Source of the DNA: an uncultured Desulfobacterales bacterium
Lineage (GTDB): Bacteria > Desulfobacterota > Desulfobacteria > Desulfobacterales > JAFDCJ01
Direction: 5' to 3'
DNA length: 13,241 bases
NCBI GenBank assembly: GCA_945787595.1
Contig: CALZJV010000098.1
Span: 1 to 13,241 of the forward strand
This document shows, piece by piece, positions 7,806-13,241 of this stretch (within the stretch, counting starts at the first letter, position 1; the number at the start of each line of letters is the position of its first letter). The notes below the pieces were generated by a model. It saw only the letters and a list, made by a program, of their open reading frames with translations. It made no database searches and was not told the origin of the DNA. Made by a program: the position numbers and the translations under genes.

Positions 7806-8047
7806 GAATTCTCTCCGTAAAATGGTTTGACAAATTCATCCGGCAAAGGTTCGAAAAAGGCGGGCGGGACTTCAAACATGCCTTTCGCCAGTCCTATAGG
7901 GCGTTTAGATTCGTGTTTTTTCGGAACTGGACGTATTTCGGCAATGGGAACATTGCGTTTGCAAAGAAGGATTGTCTCCCCTTTGGATAAAAGTTTCAGA
8001 TACTTAGAAAGATGTGTTTTGGCTTCATGAATATTTAATCTAATCAT
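7802..8047 (-). CDS. Phd/YefM-family antitoxin
   Basis: 81 residues. The N-terminus (MIRLNIHEAKTHLSKYLK) followed by GETILLCKRNVPIAEIRPV is the standard Phd/YefM DNA-binding fold. The C-terminal part (from about residue 50, ending PDEFVKPFYGENS) is the toxin-binding tail. It should neutralise the PIN toxin encoded by the overlapping downstream gene and repress its own promoter. No Shine-Dalgarno sequence precedes the ATG at 8047. The pair stands alone, 175 bases from the AcuI-like gene. Confidence 0.92.
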   Translation of the reverse strand: MIRLNIHEAKTHLSKYLKLLSKGETILLCKRNVPIAEIRPVPKKHESKRPIGLAKGMFEVPPAFFEPLPDEFVKPFYGENS

Positions 8048-8055
8048 GGTTCGAA

Positions 8056-8082
8056 ATTAGATCATATAGTAAACTAAGTCAA
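8056..8082 (-). promoter_or_regulatory. Candidate promoter/operator of the toxin-antitoxin pair
   Basis: On the minus strand TTGACT (8077-8082) is followed after 15 bases by TCTAAT (8056-8061). Between them lies TAGTTTACTA, a partial palindrome that could be the antitoxin operator. The TCTAAT sits eight bases from the ATG, so transcription from it would give an almost leaderless mRNA, consistent with the missing ribosome binding site. The match is weak. Confidence 0.3.
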
Positions 8083-8223
8083 GCATTTTTTCGGGTTTTT
8101 TGGAAATGAAAGATAATTTACACAGTGTCGCTGTTCACAAACAAAGGCATTGGGGTTTATTTTTTTTAGTCTCTCCAATTGAACGTTGATGCGCTTTGCC
8201 ATAAATTCATACATAAAAGGCCG

Positions 8224-9228
8224 TTATGGTGCCATTTTGATTATGGTGCGGCCTAAATGTTTTCCTTTCAGCATCAATTCAATTTTGCTTTCCAGCTCGT
8301 CGAAAGACGCCTCTGTCGTCAAGGTTTGCAGCCAATCAATTTTCCATTCTGACGCTATTTTTTGCCAGATTTTTTGCCTGAGCGGCATAGGACAATTCTG
8401 AGAATCAATGCCGATTAGCCTTACACCACGCAGAATGAATGGGAAGACGTTCAATGGCAGCTCCGGCGAAGCCACATTACCGCAGCAGGTGACCGCAGCA
8501 CCGTTTTTGGCTGATTTTATTGTTGTTGCTAAAATATCGCCACCGACTGTGTCGATGCCGCCTGCCCATTTTCCTTTCAATATGGGACGTCCGCTCGTAT
8601 CGGTCGCTTCGTCAATACTGATGACCTCTTTAGCACCGATCTCTTTCAAATAGTCAGTTTCATCCACCACCCCATTTACCGCAGTTACTGAATAGCCAAG
8701 CATGGATAAAATGGATACCGTGATGCTCCCCACCCCGCCGGTGGCCCCGGACACCAAAACATCTCCGTCGTCCGGCGCCACTCCGTTCTCAACCATATGC
8801 CAGACTGATAGAGCAGCTGTGAAGCCTGCTGTGCCGTATACCATAGCATCTCTGGTCGCAAGGCCGTCCGGTTGCGGCACAACCCATCCGGCAGGGATCC
8901 GGATGTACTGTCCAAAACCACCGGCAGTGTTCATTCCCAAGTCATAAGAGGTCACGATAACTTTGTCACCGGGTTTAAAGTCTTCACTCGTACTGTCGGC
9001 GACTATTCCGGCAGCATCGATTCCGGGTGTGTGGGGATAATTGCGTGTGACGCCCCTGTTTCCGGTGGCAGACAGAACGTCTTTGTAATTCAGTGAAGAA
9101 TAGAGGACCTCAACGAGCACATCGCCTTCGGGCAAATCATCGACTTTTTTCTTCTCAATAGATCGAACGAAATGATTATCCTTGGTTTCTGTAACAACTA
9201 GCGCTTTAAATTCACTCGGCAGTGTCAT
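8224..9228 (-). CDS. acuI: AcuI/YhdH-family NADPH-dependent quinone oxidoreductase / acrylyl-CoA reductase
   Basis: 334 residues, a medium-chain dehydrogenase/reductase without zinc ligands. Family members reduce acrylyl-CoA to propionyl-CoA with NADPH, and some are annotated only as quinone oxidoreductases. The N-terminal catalytic domain carries SSLNYKD (44-50) and NYPHTPGIDAAG (63-74), the YhdH/YhfP hallmarks. The Rossmann nucleotide-binding loop is SGATGGVGS (160-168), followed by the GYSVTAVNG strand. The C-terminus ends with GKHLGRTIIK. An AAGGGAG site lies eight bases upstream of the ATG at 9228. It has its own spacers on both sides and seems to be a single-gene unit. A role in acrylate or DMSP-derived metabolism is possible but not shown by the neighbours. 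Confidence 0.92.
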   Translation of the reverse strand: MTLPSEFKALVVTETKDNHFVRSIEKKKVDDLPEGDVLVEVLYSSLNYKDVLSATGNRGVTRNYPHTPGIDAAGIVADSTSEDFKPGDKVIVTSYDLGMNTAGGFGQYIRIPAGWVVPQPDGLATRDAMVYGTAGFTAALSVWHMVENGVAPDDGDVLVSGATGGVGSITVSILSMLGYSVTAVNGVVDETDYLKEIGAKEVISIDEATDTSGRPILKGKWAGGIDTVGGDILATTIKSAKNGAAVTCCGNVASPELPLNVFPFILRGVRLIGIDSQNCPMPLRQKIWQKIASEWKIDWLQTLTTEASFDELESKIELMLKGKHLGRTIIKMAP

Positions 9229-9355
9229 TTTTAAACTCCCTTCTAGGTGCTTAAAATTTATAATTGTGCATTTTGTGGCAAAAAAATTTTATTACGTTAT
9301 TTTCCCTATCTTAAAAAGATTGAATATTTTCGATTGAAAACTGAATATTTAAGGT

Positions 9356-9396
9356 CCGCCTCTTTCCGAGCTGTAGGCTCTACGAGCCGGAGGCGG
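9356..9396. repeat. GC-rich stem-loop
   Basis: Seven-base arms CCGCCTC and GAGGCGG pair perfectly and enclose a five-base stem with a three-base loop (ggctc tac gagcc). An alternative inner hairpin (gtag gct ctac) overlaps it. It lies upstream of the AcuI-like gene (start at 9228) but beyond where a simple leader would be expected. Confidence 0.5.
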
Positions 9397-9515
9397 GGAC
9401 GGAGTCGAGCCGCAAACCGGGGAATCGATTTTAGGAGGATCTATCAAGAAATAAATAATTCAAGATATCAATCCGGTGCAGCAAACCTATCGCATTTTTT
9501 ATAACTTGTGTCAAA

Positions 9516-9593
9516 TCGTAGATCCGAAGAAGGAGGGGGCAGGATAATGAAAAGGGTAAGTCCATTAAGCTGGGATTAGATTTCGATCTACGA
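9516..9593. repeat. Inverted repeat enclosing a Shine-Dalgarno and a ten-residue frame
   Basis: Perfect nine-base arms tcgtagatc (9516-9524) and gatctacga (9585-9593). A further gaa/ttc pairing continues inward after a one-base bulge. The 60-base loop contains AGGAGG (9531-9536) and, ten bases later, an ATG that opens a ten-codon frame (9547-9579, MKRVSPLSWD). A plus-strand leader peptide is possible, but no plus-strand gene follows. Confidence 0.4.
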
Positions 9594-9957
9594 AAGGGCC
9601 CGGCAGGCGATTTTTTCAGAATTGCAGCTGTTAAACTGTCCCCCGCCTGCGTATTTCCATGCAATCCATGTCTGGTTCAGATCGAAAAATGTTCTGATTA
9701 AACCAGCTATCGGTACATCTTATTGTGTTTTGCACTGATCATGTATTCCTTTTCGAAGAATTCTTGTTCTTATTTCAACATGGCAACTAGTGGAAGGATA
9801 GAAGACTTGATCAAGTCTATGGATTTTAGTCTATTTGAGATTATATGATTGGATCGGTGCCTTCATGTAATAAATTGAATACACAACCTATAGTGGCTAA
9901 ATTATTTTCTATTTATACGATCGAGATGACTATATAAGGCAGGAAATATATACACAT

Positions 9958-9989
9958 AATAGGTGGCCTGAACATCCATAACACCTATT
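9958..9989 (-). terminator. Hairpin just after the radical SAM gene, possible terminator
   Basis: Eight-base perfect arms aataggtg (9958-9965) and cacctatt (9982-9989) with a 16-base loop begin three bases beyond the stop codon of the minus-strand radical SAM gene. The downstream minus-strand sequence is moderately T-rich (ttatgtgtatatattt) without a clean T-run, so termination strength is uncertain. Confidence 0.45.
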
Positions 9990-9992
9990 CTC

Positions 9993-11273
9993 TTAATATA
10001 TCCAATTCGGTCGATCCTCGACATATTCTCCGACTTTCATGCGAATCCAATCTTCTAAACCATTCTCAATGTAAAATTTTGGATAAAGCAAATTATCATC
10101 ATGAGCAACGGTTCCAATTTTTCTGGCATGTTCAGAAAGAGTTGTATAGGGGTAAATTCGTAAACCAATGGTCACCTTTACTGCATTCAGGCTGAGTGAA
10201 TCGACAAATTCAAGGCTTTCTATAACGGTTTGCTTGGTTTCCCCCGGACTACCAAAAAGAAGAAATCCCATGCGTCCAATGCCATATGATTTTAACAAAT
10301 CCGAAATGTAACGAACGTTGTCGATGCCGAACCTTTTATTCATGTTTTTCAGAATGGTATCCGAACCACTCTCAAATCCAAGGCTGACTTCAACACAGCC
10401 TGAGTCGGCCATTTTTGACACAAGCTCCTCGTCAATTTTCCAGGGGTAGATAATCCCTCTCCACTTTATCTTCAGACCTGACTCAATAATTTTATCACAA
10501 AGTGATTTGGCATAACTGGGCGGGAGGTTGAACGTATTGTCTACGAAAAAGAAATGATCGAAACCAGAGGAGTTGTAAGACTTCATGGCATCCACTATAG
10601 AATCGATGCTGCGCTTACGGATAATCTTCCCTTCAATGGTTGGCGTAGAACAATAACTGCAATCCATTGGACACCCTCTCCGGGTTTGTATGGGAAGCCA
10701 TATGACTTGATCACTTACGTTTTCTAATGTCCATAAATGTTTTTTTGGTTCGGGAAGAAGAAGGTTATCGATGCGCATCTCGACTTTTTGCGGGTTTTTG
10801 ATGCCCTGTGTATGATCATATATTCCATCAATGGCTGAAAGTTTCTGGTTTTTCTGTAACGCATCCAGCAGCTGAACAAATGACCTTTCACCTTCCCCAT
10901 GTATACCTATATCGACATCAAGGTATTCCAAAGCGTAAAATGGAAAAATACTATAGCCCGCACCGCCAAGAACAATCTTGGCATCCGTGTGAGACCGACA
11001 TGTTTCAACGATAGCTTTTACGGGTTCAAGAAGAAATCTATTCCCAGATGAAACCTGATCATCAATGTTCCGAACCGATATCCCGATGACATCCGGAGCT
11101 GCTTCTCGAATCGAACCAATTAACACATTCAGCGCGTCTGGTTTTGCCATCAGGTTAATCTGACTGACTTCATGACCGGCATCTTCAGCTGCTTTAGCAA
11201 CACATGCCATCCCCAAAGGAAGCACCGGCATATTGATCATTTCTGTGTTGGCTGAAACCAATAGAATTTTCAT
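9993..11273 (-). CDS. B12-binding-domain radical SAM protein
   Basis: 426 residues. Residues 1-150 form a cobalamin-binding-like Rossmann domain (MKILLVSANT, LPLGMACVAKAAEDAGHEV, PDVIGISVRN, KIVLGGAGYSIFP, DIGIHGEGE), as in BchE-type class B proteins. No DxHxxG lower-ligand motif is present, which is usual in this class. The radical SAM core follows, with the 4Fe-4S ligands Cys201, Cys205 and Cys208 in RRGCPMDCSYC. EVSLGFESGSD (295-305) and GFLLFGSPGET (336-346) match conserved core strands. Such proteins are often methyltransferases or rearrangement enzymes, but the substrate cannot be read from sequence. An AGGAG site lies ten bases before the ATG at 11273. It lies 40 bases downstream of the Ada-AlkA gene on the same strand, so co-transcription is plausible. 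Confidence 0.92.
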   Translation of the reverse strand: MKILLVSANTEMINMPVLPLGMACVAKAAEDAGHEVSQINLMAKPDALNVLIGSIREAAPDVIGISVRNIDDQVSSGNRFLLEPVKAIVETCRSHTDAKIVLGGAGYSIFPFYALEYLDVDIGIHGEGERSFVQLLDALQKNQKLSAIDGIYDHTQGIKNPQKVEMRIDNLLLPEPKKHLWTLENVSDQVIWLPIQTRRGCPMDCSYCSTPTIEGKIIRKRSIDSIVDAMKSYNSSGFDHFFFVDNTFNLPPSYAKSLCDKIIESGLKIKWRGIIYPWKIDEELVSKMADSGCVEVSLGFESGSDTILKNMNKRFGIDNVRYISDLLKSYGIGRMGFLLFGSPGETKQTVIESLEFVDSLSLNAVKVTIGLRIYPYTTLSEHARKIGTVAHDDNLLYPKFYIENGLEDWIRMKVGEYVEDRPNWIY

Positions 11274-11313
11274 TATCTGCGCTCCTATTGTTGCTAAGAT
11301 AGCAATTCAATAT

Positions 11314-12753
11314 TCATTCCAGGTTCGACCATAAGTGCATGGCAGCATATGCCCGCCATGGTTTCCAGGATACTGCCATGTCTTTAAGCAGTTTTTCAGG
11401 TACTGGTTCTCCATTAGAAGAAACAGCCTTTAGCAGGCCAAGATCTGAATAAGGAAATGCATCAGGGCTTTTTACGGTCCTCATAATAATATACTGGGCA
11501 GTCCATTCGCCAATTCCTTTTATTTGCAACAATGCCTTATTGAGGTCAGCAGGATCAGAAAAAGGCTTAAAAATAACGCTACCATCAAGAACCGCTTTTG
11601 AAAGCTGCTGAATAGTTGAAATCCTGGTTTTTGTAAGGCCAACACCTTCAAGATCCGATATAGCCAGAATTTCAGGGCCGGGGAACACATTTGTCAGGCC
11701 GAATTTATTCGGTATATTAAGTTTTTTCCCATACTTTGAAGCAATCCTGCCAATAATGGTTGTGGCTCCTTTTACAGACACCTGTTGTCCGACAATTGCT
11801 CTGATACAAAGCTCAAAAGAATTAAATGATCCTGGAACCCTGATCCCAGGGTTTCGTCTTACCAATTTACTGAGAAACTTGTCCTTGATTAAACATTTAT
11901 CGATATTTTTTACAGGCGCATTCAGATCAAAAATGCTTTTCACGATTTCCGTAATATAAAACAGCTTCTTTATATCAGGAAATTCTACTTCCAGGTCTAC
12001 TGTATTCTCTTTGTTTTTACAGGATACGGTGATAAATCCTGTCATACTATCAAGTTCTATGCTTCTGCTGTAAATATCGTCGCTGACAAATTCAACCCCC
12101 TGTATTGCTCTCATTTTCAGGAAACCGGTTATCTGTCTAAAATTAAACGGCGGATGAGAAGAAAGATGCAAAATATGGGGTTTAGATGTGGCTTTTTTAC
12201 CTTTCCGCAGTGCTGATGGGGGTTTATTATAAATCTTTTTCAATTGATAGTTGAAATTGCTGATACTTTTATACCCTGAAGCAATTGCAACTTCTGCCAT
12301 GGAAAGACTGGTTTCGGTTATGAGCTTTTTTGCAAACAGCAGTCTTACTGTATTGATAACGGATGAAAGGGTGGTTCCCAGGTGCTTTTTGAATAGCCTT
12401 CTAAGATGTTCGCCGGATATGCCGAGTTTATTCCCTAGTATTTCAAGATCGTAATTTTTTTCAATATTCTGGTTTATGAGCTTCAACGCCCGCAGGATAA
12501 CGGCAGAAGTTCCCATCCATGCTGCCGTACCTGGTGTGCACTCTGGTCGGCATCTCAAACATGGTCTGAAACCTGCGTCAAGGGCAGCTCCTGCGCTTTT
12601 GTAAAATTCCATATTTGAAAACTTGGGTGTTTTTGCAGGACAGACCGGCCGACAGAATATTCCGGTGGTTTTTACAGCGATAAAAATAAGACCGTCAAAT
12701 GCCGCAACTTCTGATAATACAGTGTTTTGATATGCTTTTTCTGACATTTTCAT
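11314..12753 (-). CDS. alkA: Ada-AlkA fusion: methyl-phosphotriester sensor, AraC-type regulator and 3-methyladenine DNA glycosylase
   Basis: 479 residues, three modules in order. The Ada N-terminal zinc domain has Cys34, Cys38, Cys65 and Cys68 (GIFCRPVC and RPCLRC). In the family one of these cysteines accepts the methyl group from DNA phosphotriesters and turns the protein into an activator. The AraC-type helix-turn-helix domain spans about 85-185 (EHLRRLFKKHLG; SMAEVAIASGYKSISNFNYQLKK). An AlkA N-terminal domain follows (about 195-285), then the HhH-GPD glycosylase with RAIVGQQVSV (318-327), the hairpin IKGIGEWTAQY (411-421) and likely catalytic Asp437 (FPYSD). The methylguanine methyltransferase domain of E. 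coli Ada is absent. The architecture matches known Ada-AlkA fusions such as that of Mycobacterium tuberculosis. The start could be ATG 12753 or two codons later; the ribosome binding site is weak. Confidence 0.95.
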   Translation of the reverse strand: MKMSEKAYQNTVLSEVAAFDGLIFIAVKTTGIFCRPVCPAKTPKFSNMEFYKSAGAALDAGFRPCLRCRPECTPGTAAWMGTSAVILRALKLINQNIEKNYDLEILGNKLGISGEHLRRLFKKHLGTTLSSVINTVRLLFAKKLITETSLSMAEVAIASGYKSISNFNYQLKKIYNKPPSALRKGKKATSKPHILHLSSHPPFNFRQITGFLKMRAIQGVEFVSDDIYSRSIELDSMTGFITVSCKNKENTVDLEVEFPDIKKLFYITEIVKSIFDLNAPVKNIDKCLIKDKFLSKLVRRNPGIRVPGSFNSFELCIRAIVGQQVSVKGATTIIGRIASKYGKKLNIPNKFGLTNVFPGPEILAISDLEGVGLTKTRISTIQQLSKAVLDGSVIFKPFSDPADLNKALLQIKGIGEWTAQYIIMRTVKSPDAFPYSDLGLLKAVSSNGEPVPEKLLKDMAVSWKPWRAYAAMHLWSNLE

Positions 12754-12779
12754 ATGCTTATAATTTATCCTCTATTTAA

Positions 12780-12816
12780 ATCATATATCACATCTTGATG
12801 TTATCGCGCTGCAATT
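12780..12816 (-). promoter_or_regulatory. Ada-box-like site and candidate -10 upstream of the Ada-AlkA gene
   Basis: On the minus strand AATTGCAGCGCGATA (12802-12816) matches 11 of 15 bases of the E. coli ada operator as I remember it (AATTAAAGCGCAAGA), including AATT and the AGCGC core. Sixteen bases further on lies TATGAT (12780-12785), a plausible -10, about 26 bases from the ATG. The spacing fits a promoter activated by methylated Ada rather than one with a strong -35. The comparison is from memory and is suggestive only. Confidence 0.35.
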
Positions 12817-12833
12817 TATAGGGTCGCAAGAAT

Positions 12834-13100
12834 ATGAGTGCTACCGTTGAAGATATCCAGGATTTCGAACGGATAGTCCAGCAACGCGCCCAGGGAATGG
12901 ATCCTATATTTTTCAAGGCGCCTGTTCTATTGCTGGCTCACGTGCCTGTAGAAGACTCCTTTGGTCGAGATGATGCCACCTATGCGGCCTACAACATCAT
13001 ACTGGCTTCACAGCGGATGGGGTTGGGCAATTGCTTGATCGGCTATTTTGTAAAGATCCGGGTCCAGAGGGCCCGGCTTTGGTCCACCCCTGAGGGGTGA
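12834..13100 (+). pseudogene. Nitroreductase-family fragment
   Basis: The middle part of the 88-residue frame reads as a nitroreductase: MDPIFFKAPVLLLAHVP (residues 22-38), then YAAYNIILASQRMGLGNCLI (50-69) and GYF. These are the typical central strand and the helix that packs against FMN. The N-terminal half of the fold, with its SRRSVR-type FMN-binding motif, is missing, and an in-frame TAG lies just upstream at 12819-12821. After GYFV the sequence departs from the family and stops within 16 residues. No ribosome binding site precedes the ATG. It is divergent from the Ada-AlkA gene. I read it as an internally preserved remnant of a dead gene; a short functional protein is unlikely. Confidence 0.65.
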
Positions 13101-13128
13101 TATGGGTGATTACATTTGCCAGCAGTGT

Positions 13129-13151
13129 TCAGGTGTCGGGTATCAGGTGTC
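13129..13151. repeat. Short direct repeat TCAGGTGTC
   Basis: TCAGGTGTC occurs at 13129-13137 and again at 13143-13151, with further GGTGTCG copies to the right near 13178 and 13211. It lies in the non-coding sequence after the nitroreductase fragment and may be part of a dispersed repeat cut by the window edge. Confidence 0.4.
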
Positions 13152-13241
13152 AGCAACCGAAGTCGACCCGCTGTGTCGGTGTCGCTCATTAAATGGGCTT
13201 TCTTTCACCGGTGTCGATCTTCAGTTGCAACCAAATCAGTT

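Larger units (their letters stand above)
9229..9992. other. Gene-free 760-base spacer with several hairpins
   Basis: No recognisable protein is encoded. A GC-rich block at about 9351-9420 contrasts with its AT-rich surroundings. It contains CCGCCTC (9356-9362) pairing with GAGGCGG (9390-9396) around a ggctc-tac-gagcc hairpin (9376-9388). Further right are paired arms at 9516-9524 / 9585-9593 and 9603-9609 / 9644-9650. The remainder (about 9660-9957) is AT-rich and featureless to me. Open frames up to about 85 codons exist on both strands but read like non-coding sequence. Confidence 0.6.

Noticed and set aside
9247..9504. Plus-strand open frame of 85 codons starting MLKIYNCAFCGKK
   Set aside because: The CxxC-like start is followed by low-complexity Arg/Ser sequence through the GC-rich stem-loop; there is no ribosome binding site and no coherent domain.
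9129..9593. Riboswitch in the leader of the AcuI-like gene
   Set aside because: The stem-loops lie more than 120 bases upstream of the start, with an AT-rich unstructured stretch between, and match no riboswitch core I recognise.
9431..9664. Minus-strand open frame of 77 codons in the structured spacer
   Set aside because: It runs through the stem-loops, has no ribosome binding site or family resemblance, and overlaps the plus-strand mini-ORF signal.
13129..13241. CRISPR-like repeat series at the right edge
   Set aside because: The GGTGTC copies are only six to nine bases long, unevenly spaced and without regular spacers; no cas gene is present.

Overview
This window reads as chromosomal DNA from an anaerobic bacterium. 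The best guess is a sulfate-reducing Desulfobacterota (Desulfobacterales-like). The guess rests on gene content: a tungsten-type aldehyde ferredoxin oxidoreductase, a cobalamin-type radical SAM protein, an acrylyl-CoA-reductase-like MDR enzyme and a peptide/oligopeptide importer. AATCCTGT-type palindromic repeats between genes also fit. No rRNA, tRNA, CRISPR array, transposase or phage gene is visible, so the taxonomy is inference only.

Bases 1-3836 hold a plus-strand Dpp/Opp-type ABC importer operon: the 3' end of the dppB-like permease, a complete dppC-like permease, and two ATPases (dppD-like and dppF-like) that overlap by eight bases. The substrate-binding protein must lie outside the window. 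Directly behind dppF is a broken copy of a second dppF-like gene. It keeps only the C-terminal third and has a one-base deletion. A spacer of about 550 bases with a palindromic repeat then leads to a small secreted protein of unknown function (4389-4967).

From 5151 to 12753 all the well-supported genes lie on the minus strand: the aldehyde ferredoxin oxidoreductase, a Phd/YefM-VapC toxin-antitoxin pair, an AcuI/YhdH-family oxidoreductase, a B12-binding radical SAM protein, and an Ada-AlkA fusion for alkylation-damage response. The last two are 40 bases apart and may form one transcript. An Ada-box-like sequence lies upstream of the fusion. The AOR gene faces the secreted-protein gene, and a long nested inverted repeat sits exactly between their stop codons.

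At the right edge a nitroreductase fragment on the plus strand lacks both ends of the family fold. Together with the broken dppF copy, the toxin-antitoxin pair and several palindromic repeats, this makes the non-operon part of the window look like a rearranged accessory region. I found no clearly new multi-gene system. The most open items are the radical SAM / Ada-AlkA pair, the structured gene-free segment at 9350-9660, and the palindromic repeats.
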